NCBI RefSeq assembly: GCF_019599145.1 | Contig: NZ_CP080647.1 | Location: 7,440,001-7,504,000 of the forward strand | DNA from: Streptomyces akebiae | GTDB taxonomy: Bacteria; Actinomycetota; Actinomycetes; Streptomycetales; Streptomycetaceae | Direction: 5' to 3' | Length of the DNA: 64,000 nt | Shown: positions 26,183 through 34,467 of the stretch, one piece after another | Layout of the letters: each line of letters opens with the position of its first letter | How positions within the stretch are numbered: position 1 is the first letter of the stretch | The notes under the pieces: model-generated | What the model saw: only the letters and a program-made list of their open reading frames with translations | The model's database searches: none | Told to the model about the DNA's origin: nothing | Program-made: the position numbers and the translations under genes

Positions 26183-27312
26183 GCGCGCCGAGACTGCGCA
26201 CGGACACCCCGGAACGGGCCGGACTGGACCCCGAGGAACTGCGCCATCTCAGCCGAGAGGTGCGCGCGCTGACGGAAGGCGACAGCCCCCGGGCCCCCGC
26301 CGCCGTGGTTCTCGCCGGCCGCGGCCCCGTCATCGCCGTCGAGGAGGCCGCGGGCTGGGCCGTCCGCTACGAGGCCTACGACGAACGCGCCGACACCGGA
26401 GTGGAGCTGCCGCCCGACTCCCGCATCCCGGTGCGGCCGGACACCCCCTTCGACCTGGCCTCCCTCACCAAGCTGTTCACCGCCGTGGCCGCCGTCCAGC
26501 AACTGGAGCGCGGCACCCTCGGCATCGACGCGAAGGTGGCGGCGTACCTCCCCGACTTCACGGGCGCCGCCGCGCACGGCCTCACCGTCCGCCACCTCCT
26601 CACCCACACCTCCGGGCTGCGCCCCGAACTCCCGCTGTACGACTGCCCGTCGCCGGACGCCCGGCTGGCGATGCTCCGCGCGGAGGCCCCGACGGCGACC
26701 CCGGGCACGGTCCACCTCTACTCCGACCTGAACCTCCTGCTCCTCCAACACGTCCTGGAGCGCCTCACCGGCCGGACCCTCGACGTGCTGATCCGCGACG
26801 GCATCACCCACCCCCTCGGCATGGTGTCGACGACGTTCGGCCCCTGCCCGGCCGCCGCGGCGACGGAGGACCAGCGCCGCCCCTGGGCGAAGGCGGACCG
26901 GGGCATGATCCGCGGCCGGGTCCACGACGAGAACGCCTGGTCCCTCGGCGGTGTCGCCGGCCACGCGGGTCTCTTCTCCACCGCCCGCGACCTGGCCGTC
27001 TTCTGCCGCACCCTGCTGGCCGGCGGCAGTTACGGTCCCGCCCGCATACTCGGCCCCGACTTCGTCGAGCTGATGCTGACGCCGCCGGGCCTCGGCTTCG
27101 CCCTCGACCAGCCCTGGTTCATGGGCGGGCTGGCGGGCCGGGGAGCGGCCGGCCACACGGGCTTCACGGGCACGTCGCTGGTCCTCGACCAGGCGACGGA
27201 CACCTTCCTCATCCTCCTCACCAACGCGGTCCACCCCCGCCGACGGGACCCGATCAACAGGGCGCGGGCGGCAGCGGGGACCCGGTTGGCCCGGGCGGTA
27301 CGGGGGATGTGA
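26110..27312 (+). CDS. Serine hydrolase, class C beta-lactamase/esterase fold
   Basis: About 375-400 residues. The catalytic SxxK is SLTK in FDLASLTKLFT, the YxN-like element is YSDLN in VHLYSDLNLLLL, and HTGFTGTSLVLD is the third motif. The family includes esterases and D-aminopeptidases as well as beta-lactamases. No signal peptide, so probably cytoplasmic. Start uncertain: GTG 26110 lies inside the MFS gene, while a CTG at 26179 overlaps the MFS stop as CTGA behind a GGAG-like site and gives the usual family N-terminus (SAPRLRTDTPERAGLD). Confidence 0.82.
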   Translation: MPSLEQAYASGYFDGYDGGGSGELSAPRLRTDTPERAGLDPEELRHLSREVRALTEGDSPRAPAAVVLAGRGPVIAVEEAAGWAVRYEAYDERADTGVELPPDSRIPVRPDTPFDLASLTKLFTAVAAVQQLERGTLGIDAKVAAYLPDFTGAAAHGLTVRHLLTHTSGLRPELPLYDCPSPDARLAMLRAEAPTATPGTVHLYSDLNLLLLQHVLERLTGRTLDVLIRDGITHPLGMVSTTFGPCPAAAATEDQRRPWAKADRGMIRGRVHDENAWSLGGVAGHAGLFSTARDLAVFCRTLLAGGSYGPARILGPDFVELMLTPPGLGFALDQPWFMGGLAGRGAAGHTGFTGTSLVLDQATDTFLILLTNAVHPRRRDPINRARAAAGTRLARAVRGM

Positions 27313-27367
27313 CCGGCCGGCCCGCGGACGGCCCTGGGAACGCGGGGCAAGCGCGGCAGGTCGTGGC

Positions 27368-28309
27368 TCAGCGCGGGCGGGCGGGGGCGGTCAGGTGCTC
27401 CGCCAGGCGGTCCACGAACGCGATGATCCATTCCAGGCGTGGTCCGCCGCGAGCCACCCGGAACCCGTGCCGACGGGCGTGGAACGCGGCCCGGACGGCC
27501 TCCACCTGGGCCCAGCGCCGCAGCCGCCCCAGGTCGACCTCGGCGGCCTCCGCGTACACGTCCAGCACCCGGTGGACGGCCGCGCCGAGGTCGTCCGCCG
27601 CGAGGAGGCTCAACGCCCGTGACTTCAGCAGCGTGCCGCCGTCGTAGGCGGGGTCACCCGCCAGCCCCTTGGGGTCGACGGCCAGCCACGGCTCACGCTC
27701 GGCCCGCAGGATGTTCCTGGCGTGGAGATCGCCGTGCACGACGGTGTCCGGCTGGTCCGGGCCCAGCTCCCGCAGTGTGGCCAGCGCGGCGTCGACCGTG
27801 CGGCGGGGCAGCGCGTGCGGCAGTTCCGTCGCGTCCGCGCGCAGTTCCTCCGCCCAGGCGCCGGTCCGCTCCCGCAGCCGGGGCAGACCGGTCGGCGCGG
27901 GCACGGCCAGCCGCCGACTGAGCAGCCCGGCGACCCGCACGATCTCGTCCTCGTCGCCGAGCTCCGCCAGCGTGGACGTCCGGACCCGCTCCAGCAGCAT
28001 CGCGAACCGCTCGTCGTCGCGCCGGTACAGCCGTACGGCCCCGCACCCGCCCCACGTCTCGAACGCGTCCGGCTCATGGACGTTGCCGGGATGCGGGAAC
28101 GACACCTTCAGTACGGCGCCGGGCTCCCCCCGCCTCGCCACCGGGACGATCACCCCCACCCCGCCGTGCACGACCTCACCGTCCGGCTCGCACCCCCACC
28201 GGTCCAGCAACTCCGCCACGATACGGGGCAGTTCGGCGAGCCACACCGCCCCCGGCTCACCCTCCCGCTCGACCGTGCTCCATGCGAACGCCTCGGGTAC
28301 CTCGATCAT
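27368..28309 (-). CDS. Aminoglycoside/hydroxyurea phosphotransferase-like kinase (APH(6) family)
   Basis: 313 residues. Kinase-fold C-lobe motifs: TVVHGDLHARNILR (Brenner-type HGDxxxxN, catalytic Asp) and WLAVDPKGLAGDPAYD (metal-binding Asp). The AVDPKGLAGDPAYD form is typical of the APH(6)/hydroxyurea kinase branch. It may phosphorylate an aminoglycoside or another small alcohol; resistance is not proven by sequence. Stand-alone gene, divergent from the Rsm22 gene. Confidence 0.85.
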   Translation of the reverse strand: MIEVPEAFAWSTVEREGEPGAVWLAELPRIVAELLDRWGCEPDGEVVHGGVGVIVPVARRGEPGAVLKVSFPHPGNVHEPDAFETWGGCGAVRLYRRDDERFAMLLERVRTSTLAELGDEDEIVRVAGLLSRRLAVPAPTGLPRLRERTGAWAEELRADATELPHALPRRTVDAALATLRELGPDQPDTVVHGDLHARNILRAEREPWLAVDPKGLAGDPAYDGGTLLKSRALSLLAADDLGAAVHRVLDVYAEAAEVDLGRLRRWAQVEAVRAAFHARRHGFRVARGGPRLEWIIAFVDRLAEHLTAPARPR

Positions 28310-28390
28310 CCCGGCACCCTACGCGCCGACCCGCACGGGGGCCGGAGCCGAGGCGGCCGACGCGCTCACGCCCCCTCGTAGAATCGCCCC

Positions 28391-29410
28391 GTGAACGCCC
28401 CCGCCTCCCCTCCAGCCTCCTCAGCCGACACCCTCCGCACCGCCCTCGCCGGGCTGCTCGACGGGCTGCCGCCCAAGTCGGCCACGCAGGCGGTCGAGCG
28501 GCTGATCGCGAACTACCGGGGGCGGACGCCGACGCACGCGCCCGTGCTGCGGGACCGGTCGGACGTCGTGGCGTACGCGGCGTACCGGATGCCGGCGACG
28601 TTCGAGGCGGTGTGCTCGGCGCTGGAGGCGTTCGCGGCCGCGGTGCCCGGGTGGGTGCCCGGCGGTCATGTGGACGTCGGCGGGGGCACGGGCGCGGCGA
28701 CCTGGGCGGTGAACGCGACCTGGGAGGGCGCGCGGCCGGTCACGGTGCTCGACTGGGCGGAGCCGGCGCTCGCGCTCGGGCGGGAGATCGCCGCGGCGAA
28801 CCCGGAACTGAAGACCGTCGAGTGGCAGCGCTCCCGTATCGGATCGGCGCTCACCATCGAGAGCACCGATCTCGTCACCGTCTCGTACGTCCTGGGCGAG
28901 CTGACCACGGCCGACCGCGCGGCCGTCGTCGAGGCGGCGGCGACCGCCGCGCAGACCGTCGTGATCATCGAGCCCGGCACCCCCGACGGCTACGCCCGGG
29001 TCATCGAGGCCCGCGACCGGCTGATCGCCGCCGGCTTCCACATCGCCGCCCCCTGCCCGCACAGCGCCGCCTGCCCCATCGTCCCCGGCGAGGACTGGTG
29101 CCACTTCTCGGCCCGGGTCAGCCGCTCCTCCCTGCACCGCCAGGTCAAGGGCGGCTCCCTGCCGTACGAGGACGAGAAGTTCAGTTACGTCGCCGCCACC
29201 CGTGTCCCCCCGGCCCCGGCCCCCCACCGCATCGTCCGCAAACCCCAGATCCGCAAGGGCCAGGTCCTCCTCGACCTCTGCGAACCCGAGCCGGCCCTCG
29301 CCCGCACCACCGTCACCAAGCGCCACGGCCTCCTCTACCGGGCGGCCCGCGACGCGGAGTGGGGCGACGCCTGGCCACCGGCCGTGGGCGACGACGACCA
29401 GGTGTCCTGA
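28391..29410 (+). CDS. Rsm22-family ribosomal small-subunit protein (METTL17-like)
   Basis: 339 residues from GTG 28391. A methyltransferase-like Rossmann core (HVDVGGGTGAATWAV, residues 93-107, then VLDWAEPAL) is followed by a four-cysteine set: Cys222, Cys228, Cys237 and Cys297. The spacing C-x5-C-x8-C-x59-C closely matches the Fe-S ligands of mitochondrial METTL17, which assists small-subunit assembly. PHSAACPIVPGEDWCHF is the conserved Rsm22 segment. Likely a ribosome assembly factor carrying a 4Fe-4S cluster. Confidence 0.87.
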   Translation: MNAPASPPASSADTLRTALAGLLDGLPPKSATQAVERLIANYRGRTPTHAPVLRDRSDVVAYAAYRMPATFEAVCSALEAFAAAVPGWVPGGHVDVGGGTGAATWAVNATWEGARPVTVLDWAEPALALGREIAAANPELKTVEWQRSRIGSALTIESTDLVTVSYVLGELTTADRAAVVEAAATAAQTVVIIEPGTPDGYARVIEARDRLIAAGFHIAAPCPHSAACPIVPGEDWCHFSARVSRSSLHRQVKGGSLPYEDEKFSYVAATRVPPAPAPHRIVRKPQIRKGQVLLDLCEPEPALARTTVTKRHGLLYRAARDAEWGDAWPPAVGDDDQVS

Positions 29411-29467
29411 GGCCCGCCGCCGGGGCGCGATCGAAAAGAAGTTGCGCCGCCCACGCGGTCTCCGGCT

Positions 29468-30088
29468 ATGTCTTCGATCATGTCCACCACCCCGCGTCTG
29501 GTCGAGATAACCCCCGCCAACCTCGACGCCGCGCTCGGCGTACGCGTCCGCCCCGACCAGGAACACCTGGTCGAGCCGGTCGTGCAGTCTCTGGCCGAGG
29601 CGTACGTCCACCCCGGGGTCGCCTGGCCCCGGCTCATCATGGACGGGGAGCGTGCGGTCGGCTTTCTGATGGCCTTCCTCGACATCGACTGGAAGGGCGA
29701 CGGCTCGGGCACCGACATCCGTTCCGGGCTCTGGCGGCTCAACATCGCCGCCGACGAGCAGGGGAAGGGGTACGGCCGCTTCGCCGTCGAGTCCGTGGCC
29801 GCCGAGATCCGCCGCCGAGGCGGAGACCGCGTCCACGTCACCTGGCACCCCGGCCCCGACGGCCCGGAGCCCTTCTACCTCGGCCTCGGCTTCCGCACGA
29901 CGGGGGAGACCAGCGGGGGCCAGACGGTCGGCGTGCTGGAGACGGCCGGACCGAAGTCGACCACAGCTGAGCCGACGGCGCCTGAGTCGACCGCACCTGA
30001 GCCGACCGGATCGGAGCCGACGGCAGCCGAGTTGAGCGGACCAGAGTCAACGGCAGCCGAGTCGACCGGATCGGAGTCGAGTGGATGA
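29468..30088 (+). CDS. GNAT acetyltransferase (Blt-like) with repetitive acidic tail
   Basis: 206 residues. The GNAT core (1-155) has VGFLMAFLDID, LWRLNIAADEQGKGYGRFAVE with the acetyl-CoA loop QGKGYG, and PFYLGLGFRTTGE, resembling polyamine N-acetyltransferases of the Blt/SpeG type. From residue 167 to the end runs a five-residue repeat (AEPTA, PESTA, PEPTG, SEPTA and variants) encoded by eight 15-bp units. Ser/Thr/Glu/Pro-rich and surely disordered, this tail is absent from ordinary members. The stop overlaps the next start (ATGA). Confidence 0.82.
   Translation: MSSIMSTTPRLVEITPANLDAALGVRVRPDQEHLVEPVVQSLAEAYVHPGVAWPRLIMDGERAVGFLMAFLDIDWKGDGSGTDIRSGLWRLNIAADEQGKGYGRFAVESVAAEIRRRGGDRVHVTWHPGPDGPEPFYLGLGFRTTGETSGGQTVGVLETAGPKSTTAEPTAPESTAPEPTGSEPTAAELSGPESTAAESTGSESSG
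29966..30085. repeat. Eight 15-bp coding repeats
   Basis: Eight exact 15-base units (first GCTGAGCCGACGGCG, last TCGGAGTCGAGTGGA) fill the 3' end of the acetyltransferase gene and stop at its TGA. They preserve the frame and vary mainly at codon positions that alternate T/P, A/G and S. Confidence 0.9.
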
Positions 30089-30907
30089 TCGCCCGTTCCG
30101 GTTCCCCCGGCGGTTTCTGCCGGATGGATCTCAAGACCCGTGACCTGCCCGGCACCGCCGCCTTCTTCGCCGCCACCCTCGGCTGGCATTTCGCGGTGGA
30201 CGAGCAGGACCGGCGTCGGTCCACGAAGATCACCACCGGGACCGGCCATCGGATCGGCGGTGTGAGCGACCTCGCGCATCCCGTCCACCCGCCGGAGACC
30301 CCGGCCCACATCGCCCACTACCTGACGGTCGACGACGTCGACCGCCGCACGGCCACGGCGGTGGCCGCCGGGGCACGACTCGTCGTCCCGCCCTTCGACG
30401 CCGGGGACCAGGGGCGCATGGCCACGCTGGTCGACCCGGTGGGTGCGGCCGTCTCCTTCTGGCGGCCGTACCGGTTCGGCGGGTGGGGCTTCCCGTCGGG
30501 CGTCCCCGGCGCCCCGCATCGCATGGTCCTGGCCTGTCGACAGCCGGACGAGGCGCGGGAGTTCTACCGGGGTGTGACCGGCACGGCCTTCAACCCACGC
30601 CGACTTCGCCATGAGGGCGGCGAGGGACACGGGAAACGCGGAGGGCGCGGAGGACGCGGAGGACGCGTCACGGTGGGAGGTCATGGTCGGCGTCGGCGAC
30701 TTGGAGGCCGTCGCGGCCCGCGTCCATGGCCAGGTCTCACGGTCGGCGGACGGTGGTCGCCCCGCGTCGCGGCTGACCAGCCCGGAAGGGCTCACCCTCC
30801 GGGCCGTCCAGCTCCACCACCGCCTCGGGGGGCCGCTGAGAGAGCGGCCCCCCGGCCGGTTCACGACGACTCGCCGGCCGTACGGTCCTCCGCCGTACCG
30901 TCTGTAG
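30085..30907 (+). pseudogene. Two-domain VOC (glyoxalase-like) protein with frameshift
   Basis: ATG 30085 overlaps the acetyltransferase stop. The first VOC domain is complete (MDLKTRDLPGTAAFFAATLG to VDPVGAAVSFWRP). The second begins (HRMVLACRQPDEAREFYRG) but leaves frame near 30590; the continuation is in another frame as THADFAMRAARDTGN, WEVMVGVGDLEAVAARV and SPEGLTLRAVQL, ending at 30907. In the original frame translation would run on with low-quality sequence to 31110. Either a real pseudogene or a one-base sequencing error. Confidence 0.68.
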
Positions 30908-31091
30908 CCGTAGCCGCCCGTCCTTCCTGCCGTTTCTCCTGCAGCTTGCGCAGCAGTTCCCGCTTCTGGGCCTGGGGGTCGAGGCCACCGCCGACGCGGC
31001 CGCCTGCGGGGCCGCCGCGCAGGGCCTCGCGGCCCAGGTGCCGACGGGCGCCGCCCACTCCCAGCATGTTTCCTGCTCCACCTCGGGTCAT
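30861..31091 (-). CDS. Small conserved actinobacterial protein, 76 aa (DUF6243-like)
   Basis: Starts at ATG 31091 behind gaaggga. The Gly/Arg-rich N-terminal half (MTRGGAGNMLGVGGARRHLG, then ALRGGPAGGRVGG) and the KRELLRKLQEKRQE helix are what I remember of the DUF6243 family of short Streptomyces proteins. Basic, no signal peptide. It is divergent from the TetR gene across two operators, so that regulator probably controls it. It overlaps antisense the tail of the frameshifted VOC gene. Confidence 0.68.
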   Translation of the reverse strand: MTRGGAGNMLGVGGARRHLGREALRGGPAGGRVGGGLDPQAQKRELLRKLQEKRQEGRAATATDGTAEDRTAGESS

Positions 31092-31108
31092 GACGGTCTC
31101 CCTTCAGT

Positions 31109-31129
31109 GACGAGACGGTTCGTCTCGTC
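31109..31129. promoter_or_regulatory. TetR operator 1
   Basis: GACGAGACG-GTT-CGTCTCGTC, a perfect inverted repeat with 9-bp arms, lies in the 95-bp gap between the small protein gene and the divergent TetR gene. Confidence 0.75.
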
Positions 31130-31146
31130 GATGTTCACCACCATGC

Positions 31147-31167
31147 GGCGAGACGCACCGTCTTGTC
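31147..31167. promoter_or_regulatory. TetR operator 2
   Basis: GGCGAGACG-CAC-CGTCTTGTC has the same 9-3-9 layout as operator 1 with mismatches at the outer arms, 38 bases centre to centre from it and 20 bases before the TetR start. Autoregulation is likely. Confidence 0.65.
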
Positions 31168-31186
31168 AACCTGGTAAATTCGCGGC

Positions 31187-31822
31187 ATGGCCAAAAAGAC
31201 CGCCCCTGATTCCGCCCGGCGCAGCGAGAAGTCGCGTCGCGCCATCTATGACGCCGCCCTCGCCCTCGTCGGTGAGGTCGGCTACCAGAAGACGACCATC
31301 GAGGGCATCGCCGCCCGCGCCGGCGTCGGCAAGCAGACGATCTACCGGTGGTGGTCCTCGAAGGCGGAGGTCCTGCTGGAGGCGTTCCTCGATCTGAGCA
31401 ACCAGGCGGCGGAGGCGGCCGCCCGGCCCGAGGTGATCGGGGAGCATGCCGAGTACGAGATCCCGGACACCGGGGACCTCGAAGCCGACCTCAAGGCCGT
31501 CCTGCGCGCGACCGTCGACGAACTCCTCGACCCCAAGTTCGAGGTCCCCTCCCGCGCCCTGGCCGCCGAGGGCGTGGTCAACCGGGAACTCGGCGTCGAG
31601 TTCGTCGGCAAACTGCTCGAACCCCAGCTCCAGTTGTATGTGAAGCGCCTGCGCGCGGCCCAGGAACAGGGCGCCGTGCGCCCCGACATCGACCCGCGGA
31701 TCGCCCTGGAGCTCTTCGTCTCCCCGCTCGCCCAGCGCTGGCTGCAGCACACGGGCCCCATCTCCTACGCGTACACGGACGCCCTCGTCGAGTACGCCCT
31801 GCACGGCCTCGCGCCCCGCTGA
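31187..31822 (+). CDS. TetR/AcrR-family regulator
   Basis: 211 residues. The N-terminal helix-turn-helix covers AIYDAALALVGEVGYQKTTI through GIAARAGVGKQTIYRWWSSK, with IYRWW in the recognition helix. The C-terminal ligand and dimer domain is the common TetR_C type (LEADLKAVLRATVDELLDP). Two matching operators in the upstream gap point to self-repression and control of the divergent small gene. No transporter is next to it. Confidence 0.92.
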   Translation: MAKKTAPDSARRSEKSRRAIYDAALALVGEVGYQKTTIEGIAARAGVGKQTIYRWWSSKAEVLLEAFLDLSNQAAEAAARPEVIGEHAEYEIPDTGDLEADLKAVLRATVDELLDPKFEVPSRALAAEGVVNRELGVEFVGKLLEPQLQLYVKRLRAAQEQGAVRPDIDPRIALELFVSPLAQRWLQHTGPISYAYTDALVEYALHGLAPR

Positions 31823-32043
31823 GCCGGCGACCCCGCCCGGGTGTGACCAAGGCGACCCGGTGTCGATCGAGCGGGGCCGGAGCGTGGACGGTAAATCACC
31901 TCAAAGCACGGGATAACCCGCCATCCCTGTCCGCGCTCCGGCATCGCCCCACCTACCCCGGATGTGGGCTCCGGCCACCCTCGGCGCAGGATGGTGGGAC
32001 CATGGGGACATGCTGTCCGCACCACAGCGAGGCGAGGCGATAG

Positions 32044-32796
32044 ATGAGCGCGACGTTCGGCGGCCGGACCGGTCGGCAGGGCAGGTTCTCCGAGTGGCTG
32101 CGTGCCCGCCGTGCCGGCCGCCCGCTCGACCAGGCCGCCGACGACACCGGCCGTGAGGAGCTGCTGCTCGCCGCGGCCGCCGCCGGACTCCCGCTCGCGC
32201 CCGCCGCGTACCCCTCGGGCTTCCGGTGTTCGTGCGACCGCGTCGGCTGTCCCACCCCCGCCCGGCACCCGGTGTCGTTCGCCTGGCAGACGCAGTCCAC
32301 CACCGACCGCGGCCAGATCGAGCGCTGGGCCCGGCACCAGCCGCAGGCCAACTTCATCACCGCGACCGGCATGGTCCACGACGTGCTGGACGTCCCGCTC
32401 GCCGCCGGACGCGAGGCCCTGGAGCGGCTGCTCGCCGCCGGGATCGAGGTCGGCCCCGTCGCGGAGTTCGAGTCCGAGTCCGACGACGGACGGCTCCTCT
32501 TCTTCACCCTCACCCGGGGCACCCCCGAGGACGAGGACGAGTGGTGGCCCTGCGAGCTGGACTGCCACCCCGAGACCATGGACGAGCACCCCGGCCTGCG
32601 CTGGCACTGCCGGGGGTCCTACGTCCTCGTACCGCCGGCCCGGCTCCCCGGTGACCTCGGCGTCCACTGGGTACGCGGCCCCGAGCACCCGCTGCCGGAC
32701 CCCCTGACCCTGCTGGAGATCCTCACCGACGCCTGCTCACGCCACGTGGGCGAGCAGCCGGACCACGCGCATTCGGCCTGGCCCTCCCGAGGCTGA
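32044..32796 (+). CDS. Bifunctional primase/polymerase N-terminal-like protein
   Basis: 250 residues. The opening half resembles the Prim-Pol (AEP) domain seen in Streptomyces proteins: LLLAAAAAGLPLAPA, FRCSCDRVGCPTPARHPVSF with a Cys-rich segment, and TTDRGQIERWARHQPQANFI. Plasmid replication initiators share this segment, but no helicase domain follows and the expected acidic catalytic pair is not clear (VHDVLDVPLAAGREAL is the nearest). It may be a non-catalytic paralogue. No mobile-element genes surround it. Confidence 0.7.
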   Translation: MSATFGGRTGRQGRFSEWLRARRAGRPLDQAADDTGREELLLAAAAAGLPLAPAAYPSGFRCSCDRVGCPTPARHPVSFAWQTQSTTDRGQIERWARHQPQANFITATGMVHDVLDVPLAAGREALERLLAAGIEVGPVAEFESESDDGRLLFFTLTRGTPEDEDEWWPCELDCHPETMDEHPGLRWHCRGSYVLVPPARLPGDLGVHWVRGPEHPLPDPLTLLEILTDACSRHVGEQPDHAHSAWPSRG

Positions 32797-32834
32797 CCCC
32801 GCGCCCCCGGGTGCGCCGCCCGACTCCCGGGCGG

Positions 32835-33911
32835 TCACTCGCCCTTGGCGCCCGTCAGGCCGCCCACCTGGCTCACGACCCGCACCTGCTGGTCGGACCG
32901 CGTCTTCGCCGGGTCGAGGACCGCCTGGTTGTTCACGAACTCCAGGGTCAGCGACTGCTTCGGCTCGCCCGTCATCAGGGCGCGCACGGCCGCGTCGTTC
33001 ACGGGGATGCTCACCCCCTGCGCGGCGGTCTGCTTCTGGTAGTGGCGGGTGGTGAAGAAGACCAGCGCCCCGCCGTCCGTGGTGCGCAGACCGACCGGCG
33101 CGTAGTCGCCGTTGGTGAGGGCCTCGTCGATGTACTGCCGCGCCAGGCCCGGCTTCTCCGCGTTCCGCTGGCGCCGCGCGCGCTCCTCGGAGGTGTACGG
33201 GCCGTCCGCGAAGAGCGCGCTGTCCTCCCTCAGGTACGTCACGTACCGGTCGGGCAACTGCGCGGGCTCCACGGAGAGTTCGGCGTCGTCGGGCTGCACC
33301 ACCTGGGCGTGGCCGTCCTCGTCCTTCTGGAACTCGGGCATGTCGGCGGCGGGCACGATCGTGAGGAAGGAGACCTCCCACAGATCGGTCAGCCCGTCAC
33401 GGGTGAACACGAACAGCCAACGGTCCGTCTTGTTGCCCTTGTTGGCGGTGGCGTCGGCGACGAACCAGCGCGGCCACGCCGCCTTCTCCGGGATCGTGTA
33501 GGTGACGTCGGCCAGCTTGAGCGGCACATGGTTCGGATTGCCGCTCGGGTTGATCTTCGCGCCCGAGCGGAGCTTGCCGCCGTCGATGTCGGCGAGCGCG
33601 CCGGTGACCCGGGAGGCGTCCTGGGACTGGTCGTTCGCCTTGTCCGCCTTGTTGTACGCGGTGGTGAAGTCCTGCAGCGCGCGCTCCGCCTCCGCCCGGG
33701 TCGCCGTGGGAACGATCTCCAGGTCGCCCCGGACCACCACGCACCCGCTCGCCGTCAACGACAGCGCGGTGACCGCCGTGGTCACCAGCACGCCACGCCC
33801 GTACGCGCGAAGCCCGCCCCGGCGACGAAGCCCGAGGAACCTCCCGCCTGTACGAACCGGACGAACCTCACGAAGCCTTCGTGGGCTCCGAACCCCGCGC
33901 ACCCTGCTCAT
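32835..33911 (-). CDS. Predicted lipoprotein, 358 aa
   Basis: A long basic N-region (about 38 residues, Arg-rich) precedes a hydrophobic helix and the lipobox LTASGC at about residues 52-57, so it should be lipidated and surface-anchored. The mature protein is soluble with repeated beta-strand stretches (DRWLFVFTRDGLTDLWEVSF, ALVFFTTRHYQKQT). I recognise no domain. An internal start would give a shorter N-region. It lies just downstream of the efe remnant, overlapping it by about 44 bases, so it may once have been in an iron operon. Confidence 0.75.
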   Translation of the reverse strand: MSRVRGVRSPRRLREVRPVRTGGRFLGLRRRGGLRAYGRGVLVTTAVTALSLTASGCVVVRGDLEIVPTATRAEAERALQDFTTAYNKADKANDQSQDASRVTGALADIDGGKLRSGAKINPSGNPNHVPLKLADVTYTIPEKAAWPRWFVADATANKGNKTDRWLFVFTRDGLTDLWEVSFLTIVPAADMPEFQKDEDGHAQVVQPDDAELSVEPAQLPDRYVTYLREDSALFADGPYTSEERARRQRNAEKPGLARQYIDEALTNGDYAPVGLRTTDGGALVFFTTRHYQKQTAAQGVSIPVNDAAVRALMTGEPKQSLTLEFVNNQAVLDPAKTRSDQQVRVVSQVGGLTGAKGE

Positions 33912-34261
33912 CAGGAATCTTCACCTTCCCCTTCCCGGAGGCGAACCCTACCGGGGCGAGGAACAGCGCGAGCGTCGGGATCAGATAGAGGCCCCAGACC
34001 GTGACTTGGAGGACCGTCGGGTCGGGCTGGAAGTTGAACACGCCCTTCAGAAGGGTGCCGTACCAGCTGTCCGGCGGGATCGCCCCGGTGATGTCGAACG
34101 CCCTGTCCGTCAGGCGGGGCACGAAGTCGGCCTACGGGCCGTCGGTGCCGTCGCTCGACGCCCTGACCGACGTCCACACGAACAGCGAGGTCTCCAGGCT
34201 CTCCCGGCCCACCGCCAGGAACGCGGTGGCCACCAGCCCGCCCGTGCCCATCCGCAGGGTC
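33868..34261 (-). pseudogene. efeU (FTR1 iron permease) remnant
   Basis: Two parts of an FTR1/EfeU permease lie in one frame. About 34240-34135 reads ATAFLAVGRESLETSLFVW, carrying the second REGLE-type iron motif as RESLE. After an in-frame TAG at 34132-34134 comes DFVPRLTDRAFDITGAI through SWYGTLLKGVFNFQPDPTVL to the last helix. The N-terminal half and the middle helices are deleted. Confidence 0.75.
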
Positions 34262-34460
34262 GCGTCCAGCCGGCCGAGGCCGTCCGTGCCGTCGGTGAAG
34301 GAGCAGCCGCGCCGCAGGAGCGTCGCCCCGTCGTTGGAGTCGGGGTGCGCGAGCCGTACGTGCGCGTCCGGCAGCATCGCCTTCAGGAACGGCTCGTCCC
34401 GCTCCTTCGCCTTGCCCACCGGGGCGCCCTCGCCCTTGTCACGGCCGAAGGCGTCCCCAT
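34262..34460 (-). pseudogene. efeB (DyP-type peroxidase) remnant fused to efeU remnant
   Basis: Upstream of and in frame with the efeU fragment, about 34458-34265 reads DAFGRDKGEGAPVGKAKERD, AHVRLAHPDSNDG and LLRRGCSFTDGTDGLGRLD. This is the C-terminal haem-pocket region of EfeB peroxidases (intact members read RRGYSFTDGTDGLGRLDAGL). The break to efeU falls straight after GRLDA. The 5' part of efeB and all of efeO are absent; the ATPase gene begins 8 bases away. Confidence 0.75.
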
Positions 34461-34467
34461 TTCGCGG

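Noticed and set aside
30864..31110. Extended VOC reading frame to 31110
   Set aside because: After the frameshift the sequence loses family resemblance and runs antisense into the small DUF6243-like gene.
32797..32834. Weak hairpin between primase-like and lipoprotein genes
   Set aside because: CCGCCCG/CGGGCGG gives only a 7-bp stem; too weak to call in DNA this GC-rich.
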